Positions 1 to 6,181 are shown, counted from the stretch's first letter. The stretch is DNA of 6,484 nt from an uncultured Microbacteriaceae bacterium (GCA_903907615.1 CAIVOR010000292.1:1-6484), one strand, 5' to 3'. The notes: generated by a model not told the origin, from the letters alone. Translations and numbers: made by a program.

Positions 1-443
1 AGGCTCTCGCTGATCTCGCGAAACCCACTGAGCGCCTCAAAGCCGTCGGCGAGCGCCATGATGAGTTCGGGCTTAGCCGATGCGTCGCGATAGTTGCGAT
101 GCGGGGCATCGAGCGGGATGCCCGCCGCGTTCTCTCGAGCAAAACCCTCTCGCGCCTGCTCGGTGGTGGGGTGCACCTGAAGCGAAAGCGGACGAGCGGC
201 GGCCAGCACTTTCAGCAGGAAACCCAAGGGGGGTTGACCGTGTGCGGACAAAAACCTGTCGAGGGTCGTCCGCTCGGCAGGCGCGACCCCCGGGTCGATC
301 ACAAGACTTGGAGATCCCGGATGAGTGCCCAACCACAGTTCGGCCTCTGGCCCGCCCGAGGCCACGCGACCGAGCGCCTCGGCGATGGCCGTGCGCGAAC
401 CCCACGCATAATCGCGCGGCACGTTATCGATGGGCAGAAACAT
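1..443 (-). CDS. manA: Mannose-6-phosphate isomerase, type I (N-terminal part, cut by window edge)
   Basis: Interconverts fructose-6-phosphate and mannose-6-phosphate in the cytoplasm, the entry step to GDP-mannose and mannosylated envelope glycans. Reading leftward from ATG at 443-441 gives 147 codons with no stop; the C-terminal portion lies outside the window. The start MFLPIDNVPRDYAWGS is the classic opening of the family. It is followed by AELWLGTHPGSPS (34-46), GFLLKVLAAARPLSLQVHP (74-92), GFAREN (100-105) and RNYRD..KPELIMAL (116-131). In the type I zinc enzymes the metal is held by Gln and His of the QVH motif and Glu of the KPE motif; here these are Q89, H91 and E126, all present. 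The last ligand, a His, would lie beyond the edge. The gene is divergent from the acyl-CoA dehydrogenase. No clear Shine-Dalgarno precedes the start, but the N-terminus leaves little doubt about it. Assignment is firm; intactness of the remainder is unknown. Confidence 0.95.
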   Translation of the reverse strand, partial: MFLPIDNVPRDYAWGSRTAIAEALGRVASGGPEAELWLGTHPGSPSLVIDPGVAPAERTTLDRFLSAHGQPPLGFLLKVLAAARPLSLQVHPTTEQAREGFARENAAGIPLDAPHRNYRDASAKPELIMALADGFEALSGFREISES

Positions 444-452
444 TCTGAGCGC

Positions 453-458
453 CACGTT
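453..458 (-). promoter_or_regulatory. Candidate -10 box for manA, near-leaderless
   Basis: On the minus strand TAACGT fits the loose actinobacterial TANNNT -10 pattern. It ends 9 nt before the manA ATG, so transcription would start only a few bases upstream of the codon. This agrees with the lack of a ribosome binding site, since leaderless mRNAs are common in actinobacteria. No convincing -35 box is seen 16-18 bp upstream, so this is suggestive only. Confidence 0.25.
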
Positions 459-513
459 AGCCTGAACGCGAGAGAATGCCCGTGAGGCGCGAGACGAAGC
501 GCGCCACGCATCG

Positions 514-519
514 AAGGAG
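514..519 (+). promoter_or_regulatory. Ribosome binding site of the acyl-CoA dehydrogenase gene
   Basis: AAGGAG is a near-perfect Shine-Dalgarno sequence, 5 nt before the ATG at 525. It fixes the start there rather than at the internal Met codon 15. It is the strongest ribosome binding site in the window. Confidence 0.85.
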
Positions 520-524
520 ATGTC

Positions 525-1703
525 ATGACACTCACCCAACTCGCTGGCGACTTCTACGGACTCGAGATGTTGCTCACCGACCAGGAGAAAGAATTCTTGG
601 CGCGTCTGCGCACGTACCTCGAGACGGACGTCAAGCCCCACGTCAATCGCCTCTGGGAGGCCGCGGAGTTTCCGCAGGACATCGTTGCCGGTCTGGCCAC
701 GTGCGGCGTCATGGGCATGGCTTTTCCCGAGACGCGTCCGTTCGAAACGAGTGCCGTCTTCCGCGGGTGGGTCGCCCTTGAGCTCGCGCGCGTCGACGCC
801 AGCGTCGCCACGTATGTGGGCGTGAACAACGGTCTGGCTATGGGCTCCATTGGCGAACTCGGCTCTCCCGAGCAACGCGCCCAGTGGTTGCCGCCCCTCA
901 GCGACGGATCGATGGTGGGCTGCTTCGGCCTCACCGAACCACTGAGTGGCTCGGATTCTGCTCAGGGTTTGCGCACCACAGCCGAGCGCCGCGGTGATGA
1001 ATGGGTGATCAACGGAGAAAAGCGCTGGATTGGCAATGGCACATGGTGCGACGTCTGCGTCGTCTGGGCCAAAGACGTGGCCGACAACAAGGTCAAGGGC
1101 TTCATCGTTCCCACCTCGACCCCCGGCTATTCAGCCGAGCGCATCGAGGGAAAGATTTCGCTGCGCATCGTGCAAAACGCCCACATCACGCTGACAAACG
1201 TTGTGGTGCCCGAAAGCAATCGCCTGCCCGGTGCGAACTCATTTGCCGACACGGCCAAAGTTTTGCGGCTCACGCGTGCCGAAGTGGCGTGGGCTGCCGT
1301 CGGTGTTGCCGTGGGCGCTTACGAAGCGGCTCGCACCTACGCTCTCGAGCGGGAACAGTTTGGCGTGCCGATTGCCAAACACCAGCTCGTGCAGCACCAC
1401 CTCGTGACGGCACTCGGACTCATTACCTCAGCGCTCACCCTGATTCGCGAACTCTCGATGATGCAAGACCGAGGCACGATGGGCGACGAACACGCTGCGC
1501 TGGCCAAGGCCGTCACGACAATCAACATGCGTGAGGCCGTGGCGCACTGTCGCGAAGCCCTCGGCGGCAACGGCATCGTGCTCGAATACGACGTGGCCCG
1601 TTTCTTTGCCGATGCCGAGGCGCTCTACAGCTACGAGGGCACGCGCGAGATGAACACCCTCATCGTCGGTCGCGCCGTCACGGGTCACGCAGCATTCGTC
1701 TAG
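525..1703 (+). CDS. Acyl-CoA dehydrogenase, glutaryl-CoA dehydrogenase/ACX4-like branch
   Basis: A 392-residue FAD flavoenzyme of the usual family length, expected to oxidise an acyl-CoA to the 2-enoyl-CoA in the cytoplasm. Seen in order: helical N-terminal domain (about 15-130); beta domain with CFGLTEPLSGSD (133-144) and NGEKRWIGNGTWCD (163-176); C-terminal helical domain with EREQFGVPIAKHQLVQ (275-290), LGGNGI (346-351) and SYEGTREMNTL (369-379). The YEGT glutamate, E371, is where the glutaryl-CoA dehydrogenase branch keeps its catalytic base. From memory, the closest relatives are human GCDH and plant peroxisomal ACX4 (shared GANSF/GVNSF, DT.KVL and KI.LR.VQN blocks). The arginine that GCDH uses to bind the glutaryl carboxylate aligns with Ala95, so a glutaryl substrate is unlikely; a short or branched acyl-CoA is more plausible (inference). 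The Wzy-like gene follows 9 bp downstream. Family is certain, substrate unknown. Confidence 0.93.
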   Translation: MTLTQLAGDFYGLEMLLTDQEKEFLARLRTYLETDVKPHVNRLWEAAEFPQDIVAGLATCGVMGMAFPETRPFETSAVFRGWVALELARVDASVATYVGVNNGLAMGSIGELGSPEQRAQWLPPLSDGSMVGCFGLTEPLSGSDSAQGLRTTAERRGDEWVINGEKRWIGNGTWCDVCVVWAKDVADNKVKGFIVPTSTPGYSAERIEGKISLRIVQNAHITLTNVVVPESNRLPGANSFADTAKVLRLTRAEVAWAAVGVAVGAYEAARTYALEREQFGVPIAKHQLVQHHLVTALGLITSALTLIRELSMMQDRGTMGDEHAALAKAVTTINMREAVAHCREALGGNGIVLEYDVARFFADAEALYSYEGTREMNTLIVGRAVTGHAAFV

Positions 1704-1706
1704 CCT

Positions 1707-1718
1707 GAGGGTATGGTG
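1707..1718 (+). promoter_or_regulatory. Ribosome binding site and ambiguous start of the Wzy-like gene
   Basis: GAGGG (1707-1711) follows the dehydrogenase stop codon. It lies 1 nt from the ATG at 1713 but 4 nt from the GTG at 1716. The spacing favours GTG 1716 as the true start, which shortens the protein by one residue to 433. Confidence 0.6.
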
Positions 1719-3017
1719 AACAAAGCTCGCGAGACCGCACACACGGGTCTCGTTGGTTTCACGTTCTTCACGCTCTTCGCCTCCGAGGCCTGGCGGAGCG
1801 TCATCGGCTGGTGGGGCTATCTCGCCCTCGGCGGTGTGCTGATCATCGCGTGGCTGATTATCGTGCTGCGCGCGCGACGGTCTCTCTATTGGCGGGCGTT
1901 CACCCCCTCCTTGGCCGTCTTCCTCGCGTGGGCTGGGCTGAGCATTATCTGGTCGCACTATCCCGGTGCGAGTGCTTTGGGGTGGAGCTCCACGCTGGCC
2001 ACCACATTCGTTGCGCTCGCAATCGTGCTCACCACCGACCGGGCGAAACTCATTCGAGGTCTGGGATTTGCCCTGCGCTGGATCCTCGGCCTGTCGCTCG
2101 TATTCGAAGCGATCGTTGCGCTGTTCGTGCGCCAACCGGTTCTGCCGTTCTGGGTCGACTGGGGAACGACAAAACTTCCCGAAGCGTTTTATTGGTCACA
2201 AAACCGACTGTTCGAGCTAGGCCCCATCCAAGGAATCGTGGGAAACCGCAACCTGCTGGGTTTCATTGCGCTCCTGGGCCTCATCATCTTTTGCGTTCAG
2301 TTGGCTGACGGCGTGGTCTGGCGTACGTCGGGAATCATGTGGGTGGTCATTGCCGTAGCCACTCTTCTCCTCACGCGGTCCAGCACCGTGATCGTGGCGG
2401 TCGTGGCGGTGGCAATCGCCGCAGCCGGCTCACTGTGGATGAGAACCCGACCGGTCACGAAGCGCTGGGGCGTGTACATCACGATGTGGACCGGTTCCCT
2501 CGCACTGATGGCGACCGTCCCCCTGGTGTGGGACCCCGCCGTTAATCTGTTGGGCAAGAGCTCCGATGCGTCCGGGCGCGGCGATATCTGGAACTCCGTG
2601 TGGGGTCTCATTGTCGAGCGCCCGATTTTTGGGTGGGGTTGGATCAGCTATTGGGCCCCTTGGGTGGATCCGTTCTCACACCTCGCCGTTTTCGAGGACG
2701 TTCTTTACCTCCAAGCCCACAACGCGTGGCTGGACGTCTGGATGCAGGTGGGCATCGTCGGCCTGGTTCTCTTCGCCGGACTCGTTTTTATGGGACTATG
2801 GCGTGCGTGGTTCGTCGCGGTCGACCGACCCCAGTGGGATTTGAATGACAACCGCCCCTACTCGGCGCACTCGCTGATGCCCCTGCTACTACTGGTAGCG
2901 CTCACCGTGCAGAGTTTCGCGGAGAGTCGCATCCTCGTTGAGGGCGGTCTCGCTCTCTTTGTTGCGGTCATCACTGCCTTGAAGATGCCGGCCCGGGGTT
3001 TCGGCGAGCGCCGCTAG
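1713..3017 (+). CDS. O-antigen ligase/Wzy polymerase-like membrane protein
   Basis: A 434-residue multi-pass inner-membrane protein with roughly ten to twelve hydrophobic segments, clearest at about 34-52, 65-80, 91-107, 121-138, 181-197, 208-220, 223-242, 257-272, 344-362, 388-402 and 408-423. Signatures of the O-antigen ligase/Wzy_C family are VGNRNLLGF (176-184), SGRGDIWNSVWGLIVERPIFG (287-307) and, after a large extracytoplasmic loop, HNAWLDVWMQVGIVG (336-350). Arg289 and His336 sit where the family keeps functionally important Arg and His residues. In Gram-negatives such proteins polymerise or ligate lipid-linked glycans. This organism looks Gram-positive and so has no LPS, making polymerisation or transfer of an exopolysaccharide or wall glycan more likely (inference). 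It lies 9 bp after the acyl-CoA dehydrogenase, probably on one transcript, and converges on an LCP transferase gene. The start may be GTG 1716. Polymerase and ligase cannot be told apart from sequence alone. Confidence 0.85.
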   Translation: MVNKARETAHTGLVGFTFFTLFASEAWRSVIGWWGYLALGGVLIIAWLIIVLRARRSLYWRAFTPSLAVFLAWAGLSIIWSHYPGASALGWSSTLATTFVALAIVLTTDRAKLIRGLGFALRWILGLSLVFEAIVALFVRQPVLPFWVDWGTTKLPEAFYWSQNRLFELGPIQGIVGNRNLLGFIALLGLIIFCVQLADGVVWRTSGIMWVVIAVATLLLTRSSTVIVAVVAVAIAAAGSLWMRTRPVTKRWGVYITMWTGSLALMATVPLVWDPAVNLLGKSSDASGRGDIWNSVWGLIVERPIFGWGWISYWAPWVDPFSHLAVFEDVLYLQAHNAWLDVWMQVGIVGLVLFAGLVFMGLWRAWFVAVDRPQWDLNDNRPYSAHSLMPLLLLVALTVQSFAESRILVEGGLALFVAVITALKMPARGFGERR

Positions 3018-3036
3018 GGCACTGGCCCCTCACCGG

Positions 3037-4440
3037 TTACTGCCCGGCGTCGGGAGACGTTGATGGTGCGGGCGGAAATAACACGCTCTGCAAATAGGAC
3101 TGCAGACCCGGATAGTCAGGGGCGAGCGGATCCACTGGCCAGCTGGGGTCGAAGGGCGTGAGCGCAATGTGGGTCAACGGCTGAGACTTGGTTTTCGCCC
3201 CGAGGTCGACGAAGTACCCGAGCATGGTCTGCGGAACGTTGGTCTTGAGCAGACTGGTTCCGGCCAACGCGATGTCTTGGAACTTGGCGAGCACGTTGCC
3301 CGGGTTGACCTGAGCCAAGAGGGACTCCTGCAGCAGTTGTTGGCGCACCATCCGGTCGTAATCGCCCGTGCCCGACCACCGTGTGCGGGCGAACATCACC
3401 GCGTGATAGCCGTCGAGATGCTGCGGGCCGGACTCGATCCACTCGGGCACGTCTTCTTCGGCGGTATCGGGCTCAGCAATGGCCGTTCGTTCGGGGACGA
3501 TGATGTCGACGCCACCCAGAGCATCGATCAGGGTGACCAGCGCTGGCATGTCGATGACCACATAAAACTGGATGGGGAGACCCGTCACACCCGAGGCCGC
3601 ATCCATCATGCCAAACACACCCGCGGGCACGCCGTCTGTGGCTGCCTGGGGGTAGAGGTCCGCGTAGTTCATGTTGACGTCGGACATGATTGTGTTGAGA
3701 CAGGCGGATTCCACACAGTATTCGGCTGAGTACTCGGTATATCCCTCCGGATAAACAGATGCCAACGGTGACGCTGCGGGGAAAGGAATGTCGTGGAGGT
3801 CACGCGGAAGCCCAATAATCGTGGCGGCACCCGTCGTGGCGTCGATGCTGATGACCTGCGTGGTGTCGGACCGCATCCCCATGTTCTCGGCCTCGCGCTG
3901 CGGATCGGAGTCGGTTCCAATCACCAAGAAGTTGTAGCGGCCATTGATGGGTTCGACGCTGGGGCCCGGAGTGAAGATCTGCGAGATGGCCGTGTTGACG
4001 CCACCCGTGAGAAATGCCGCGTAAGCGGCAGTGCCTGAGAAGAAGACCATCAGAACGGTGGCACTGACCGCAATCCACGCGCGTGCACGCGGAGCAGTCT
4101 TAATCACGCGCACCAGGCGCAGAGTATCGAGGGTGAGGACGAGCCACAGCACCGCGTACCCGACGAGAAGAACCTGGCCGAGAAAGAGCACGGGCCCGAA
4201 GGTGACGATGCTAATGAGCGCAGGACGCCACAGCGCGCCCAGCAGGAGAGCGAGAACGACGATGGTCCACGCGGTGAGCGTGGCACCCATGCCAAAACGG
4301 CCGAGGCGACGGTTACCGGCAAGAACCTGCGCTGCCCCCGGAAACAGCACGTTCACGACGACGAGCCACCAGGCTCGCCGCGTCATGAACTTGGGGGAGG
4401 CAAGATCCGGGTAACGAAGTGGCTGTTCGAGCGACGTCAT
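3037..4440 (-). CDS. LytR-CpsA-Psr (LCP) family cell-wall glycopolymer transferase
   Basis: LCP proteins transfer polyprenyl-pyrophosphate-linked glycopolymers (teichoic acids, capsule, arabinogalactan) to peptidoglycan on the outer face of the membrane. The 467-residue protein has a membrane N-terminus with segments near 24-42, 52-71, 78-104 and 121-144. The extracytoplasmic catalytic domain (about 168-430) has NFLVIGTDSD (170-179), MRSDTTQ (189-195), GLPRDL (210-215), ALGGVDIIVPE (307-317), GYHAVMFARTR (344-354) and GDYDRMVRQQLL (359-370). Conserved charged residues that bind metal and pyrophosphate in the family are present: D177, R190, D192, R213, R352, R354, D360, R363 and Q367. C242 and C247 could form a disulfide. 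No C-terminal LytR_C domain is seen; the tail is Pro/Ser-rich. Its ATG overlaps the purE stop and it lacks its own Shine-Dalgarno, so it is probably translated by coupling within a purK-purE-LCP operon. The glycan substrate is unknown. Confidence 0.92.
   Translation of the reverse strand: MTSLEQPLRYPDLASPKFMTRRAWWLVVVNVLFPGAAQVLAGNRRLGRFGMGATLTAWTIVVLALLLGALWRPALISIVTFGPVLFLGQVLLVGYAVLWLVLTLDTLRLVRVIKTAPRARAWIAVSATVLMVFFSGTAAYAAFLTGGVNTAISQIFTPGPSVEPINGRYNFLVIGTDSDPQREAENMGMRSDTTQVISIDATTGAATIIGLPRDLHDIPFPAASPLASVYPEGYTEYSAEYCVESACLNTIMSDVNMNYADLYPQAATDGVPAGVFGMMDAASGVTGLPIQFYVVIDMPALVTLIDALGGVDIIVPERTAIAEPDTAEEDVPEWIESGPQHLDGYHAVMFARTRWSGTGDYDRMVRQQLLQESLLAQVNPGNVLAKFQDIALAGTSLLKTNVPQTMLGYFVDLGAKTKSQPLTHIALTPFDPSWPVDPLAPDYPGLQSYLQSVLFPPAPSTSPDAGQ
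4437..4440 (-). other. ATGA start/stop overlap joining purE and the LCP gene
   Basis: On the minus strand the LCP ATG (4440-4438) shares bases with the purE TGA (4439-4437). The preceding purE codons contain no recognisable Shine-Dalgarno, so termination-reinitiation is the likely mode of LCP translation. This ties expression of the wall transferase to purE. Confidence 0.85.
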
Positions 4441-4937
4441 AGGGTCGACTTGAGTGCCGTGTTCTTCTTCTCCACCGAGTCGGCAAGCCCACGGGCGTGG
4501 TCGTGGAGCTTTGTCATCAAAACGGGGTCGGACAGCGCCAAGATTTTCACAGCGATGAGTGCCGCGTTTGTTGCGCCGCCAATGGAGACCGTTGCGACCG
4601 GGACACCGCTGGGCATCTGCACGATGGAGAGCAGCGAGTCAATTCCGTCGAGCTGCGAGAGGGGCACGGGCACGCCAATCACGGGGAGTGCGGTCACCGA
4701 GGCGAGCATGCCGGGAAGGTGAGCGGCACCGCCGGCGCCCGCAATGATGACCTTGAGCCCCCGGGCTTCGGCCTGCTTGCCGAAATCGATCATCTTCTCC
4801 GGAGTGCGGTGAGCGCTCAGCACCTCAACTTCGAAGGCCACGCCAAACGAGGTGAGGGTGTCCGCGGCGGCGTTCATGACATTCCAGTCGGAATCTGAAC
4901 CCATGACAACGGCTACCTGAGCGGTCTGTGATGACAT
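4437..4937 (-). CDS. purE: N5-carboxyaminoimidazole ribonucleotide mutase (class I PurE)
   Basis: Converts N5-CAIR, the PurK product, to CAIR in de novo purine synthesis. The 166-residue protein has the normal length of class I PurE. Visible motifs are VVMGSDSDW (10-18), which binds the ribonucleotide phosphate; LSAHRTP (40-46), with the catalytic His43; GAGGAAHLPGM (67-77); GVPVPLS followed by LDGIDSLLSIVQMPSGVPVATV; and the C-terminal NAALIAVKIL. The class I assignment rests on the motif set and on the adjacent purK, because class II enzymes use CO2 directly and do not need PurK. The gene starts 17 nt after the purK stop. The spacer shows no clear Shine-Dalgarno, suggesting coupled translation. 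It contains TAGCAT on the minus strand, a weak -10-like hexamer that could give some independent transcription. Confidence 0.97.
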   Translation of the reverse strand: MSSQTAQVAVVMGSDSDWNVMNAAADTLTSFGVAFEVEVLSAHRTPEKMIDFGKQAEARGLKVIIAGAGGAAHLPGMLASVTALPVIGVPVPLSQLDGIDSLLSIVQMPSGVPVATVSIGGATNAALIAVKILALSDPVLMTKLHDHARGLADSVEKKNTALKSTL

Positions 4938-4954
4938 GGGTTAAATGCTAGGCG

Positions 4955-6073
4955 TCAGTCCTGAAAGAACCCTGCCGCGCCACGCGCTTGCGCCACCGCA
5001 TCCTCAAGAATGTCGGCAAGCACTGTGACGTGTCCGACCTTGCGTCCGGGCCGCGGTGACTTGCCGTAGAGGTGAACTTTGGCCTCGGGGTGACGCTCGA
5101 GCGCCTGCGGCAGTCGATCGGCGAGCGCACCCGTTGCGGGACCGCCCAAGATGTTCACCATGACGATCGATTCCCCCCGCAGGGCGGTCGATCCGAGCGG
5201 CAGGTCGAGCACGGCGCGCAGGTGTTGCTCAAACTGGCTGGTCACCGCGCCCTCGATGGTCCAGTGACCGCTGTTGTGCGGGCGCATCGCCAGTTCATTG
5301 ACGAGGATGCGCTCGTCGGTGGTTTCGAAAAGTTCGACCGCGAGCACCCCGGTGACATCGAGTCCGTTGGCCACGCGGCGAGCGATGTCGGCCGCCATCT
5401 CCTCGATGGGCCCTTCCCCGCCGGGCGCCGGGGCAATCACTTCTGAGCACACGCCGTTCGCTTGAACGGTCTCGACCACGGGCCACAGCGCGCTCTCCCC
5501 TGACGGGCGACGCGCAATGAGTTGCGCGAGTTCACGACGAAACGACACCGCCTCTTCGAGCAGAATGTCCGCACCGGTTTCGAGCCAGTCCGCCACCTCA
5601 TCACTCGACGAGATGAACCGCACTCCCTTGCCGTCATAGCCACCGCGCGGGGTCTTGGCCACAGCGCTGCCACCGTGACTGGCAATAAACGCGTCACAGT
5701 CGGCGGCCGAACTCGCCCGCGCCCAGTCGGGCTGGGGAATTCCCAGTTCGGTCAACCGCTCGCGCATCGCCAACTTGTCTTGGGCAAAGTGGAGCGCGTG
5801 TGGCGCCGGATGGATGCTCACGCCGGCATCGCCGAGGGCCGCGAGCACGTGCGCGGGAACGTGTTCGTGGTCAAAGGTGATGACGTCGCACTCACGGGCA
5901 AAGGCCAGCACGGTGTTGGCGTCGGTGTAGTCACCCACCGTGGTGGCGGCCAACCGCGCGGAGGAGTCGGGGCTCTCAGCGAGCACAAAGAATTCGAGCC
6001 CAAGATTGGTGGCAGCCGGAATCATCATCCGGGCCAATTGGCCCCCGCCAATCACACCGACGCGCTGAGACAT
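4955..6073 (-). CDS. purK: N5-carboxyaminoimidazole ribonucleotide synthase
   Basis: ATP-grasp enzyme that carboxylates AIR with ATP and bicarbonate to N5-CAIR, handing it to PurE encoded next. With the start at 6073 the protein is 372 residues, normal for PurK. Motifs: RVGVIGGGQLARMMIPAA (4-21) at the N-terminal preATP-grasp fold; AQDKLAMRERL (97-107); AVAKTPRGGYDGKG (137-150), with the ATP-contacting lysine and glycine-rich loop; ILLEEAVSFRRELA (170-183); GVLAVELFE (242-250) and ILVNELAMRPHNSGHW (256-271), supplying the acidic and Asn metal ligands E247 and N259; TSQFEQHLRAVLDLPLG (278-294); and HLYGK..RPGRKVGHV (334-349). An in-frame ATG 90 nt further upstream exists, but the extra 30 residues are unlike PurK, and an AAGGA ribosome binding site precedes 6073. 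First gene of the purK-purE-LCP run. Confidence 0.97.
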   Translation of the reverse strand: MSQRVGVIGGGQLARMMIPAATNLGLEFFVLAESPDSSARLAATTVGDYTDANTVLAFARECDVITFDHEHVPAHVLAALGDAGVSIHPAPHALHFAQDKLAMRERLTELGIPQPDWARASSAADCDAFIASHGGSAVAKTPRGGYDGKGVRFISSSDEVADWLETGADILLEEAVSFRRELAQLIARRPSGESALWPVVETVQANGVCSEVIAPAPGGEGPIEEMAADIARRVANGLDVTGVLAVELFETTDERILVNELAMRPHNSGHWTIEGAVTSQFEQHLRAVLDLPLGSTALRGESIVMVNILGGPATGALADRLPQALERHPEAKVHLYGKSPRPGRKVGHVTVLADILEDAVAQARGAAGFFQD

Positions 6074-6078
6074 GTCGT

Positions 6079-6083
6079 TCCTT
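6079..6083 (-). promoter_or_regulatory. Ribosome binding site of purK (decides the start)
   Basis: On the minus strand AAGGA within an A-rich stretch lies 5 nt before the ATG at 6073. It supports that start over the ATG at 6163, whose extra 30 codons would read through this whole regulatory spacer. Confidence 0.8.
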
Positions 6084-6084
6084 T

Positions 6085-6112
6085 TTGCAAGCCACCGGGC
6101 TCGCCCCATAGT
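6085..6112 (+). promoter_or_regulatory. Candidate sigma-70-type promoter for gtrA
   Basis: TTGCAA (6085-6090) and CATAGT (6107-6112) are 16 bp apart and each matches the -35/-10 consensus at 4 of 6 positions. This would give a leader of about 60 nt before gtrA. It is a weak match that overlaps the purK leader, so it remains a candidate only. Confidence 0.25.
6091..6100. repeat. 10-bp direct repeat, copy 1
   Basis: GCCACCGGGC occurs here and again at 6138-6147, with starts 47 bp apart and in the same orientation. Both copies lie in the purK/gtrA divergent spacer and bracket the candidate -10 boxes. It may be a paired regulator site, or chance in GC-rich DNA. Confidence 0.45.
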
Positions 6113-6130
6113 GTCGATACCGTCCCCCTC

Positions 6131-6136
6131 ATTATC
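6131..6136 (-). promoter_or_regulatory. Candidate -10 box for the purK-purE-LCP operon
   Basis: On the minus strand GATAAT matches TATAAT at 5 of 6 positions and would place the start of transcription about 50 nt before purK. No good -35 lies at the right distance; TTGTGG (6165-6160) is 23 bp away, which is too far. Confidence 0.35.
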
Positions 6137-6137
6137 C

Positions 6138-6147
6138 GCCACCGGGC
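6138..6147. repeat. 10-bp direct repeat, copy 2
   Basis: Exact second copy of GCCACCGGGC. It sits immediately upstream (minus-strand sense) of the GATAAT candidate for purK, roughly where a -35 region or an activator/repressor site would be. Confidence 0.45.
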
Positions 6148-6170
6148 AACAGCGCCTCACCACAAAACAC

Positions 6171-6175
6171 GGGAG
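6171..6175 (+). promoter_or_regulatory. Ribosome binding site of gtrA
   Basis: GGGAG lies 6 nt before the ATG at 6182, a standard spacing. It fixes the start of the GtrA-like gene. Confidence 0.75.
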
Positions 6176-6181
6176 AGCAAC

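Larger units (their letters stand above)
444..524. other. Divergent spacer between manA and the acyl-CoA dehydrogenase gene
   Basis: This 81-bp stretch separates two genes transcribed away from each other, so it should hold both promoters. On the plus strand GAGAAT (472-477) is a weak -10-like match to TATAAT (4 of 6), without a recognisable -35. No strong inverted repeat or operator is visible. Confidence 0.4.

Noticed and set aside
80..485. Overlapping plus-strand open frames of about 120-130 codons at the left end
   Set aside because: They are antisense to manA, whose frame carries all the expected family motifs; the plus-strand products are Arg-rich shadows without recognisable features.
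1428..2135. A 235-codon minus-strand open frame spanning the dehydrogenase/Wzy junction
   Set aside because: It is antisense to two well-supported genes, its composition (Glu, Arg, Gln and Pro-rich) is typical of a GC-rich shadow frame, and no family motif is recognisable.
2885..2899. Inverted repeat GCTAC-TACTG-GTAGC
   Set aside because: A 5-bp stem inside the coding region of a membrane helix in the Wzy-like gene, with no T-tract and no regulatory context.
3003..3030. Possible bidirectional terminator in the convergent gap (GGGC-ACTG-GCCC at 3017-3028 and GGCG-AG-CGCC at 3003-3012)
   Set aside because: Stems are only 4 bp, no T-tract follows on either strand, and such short repeats are expected by chance at this GC content.
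3169..3729. A 186-codon plus-strand open frame inside the LCP gene
   Set aside because: It is the complement of the conserved LCP catalytic domain; its His/Gly/Val-rich composition mirrors the Asp/Pro codons on the coding strand.
6074..6163. A 30-codon N-terminal extension of purK from an ATG at 6163
   Set aside because: The extra residues do not resemble PurK, the extension consumes the divergent promoter region, and a good ribosome binding site sits directly before the internal ATG at 6073 that begins the conserved RVGVIGGGQLARM motif.
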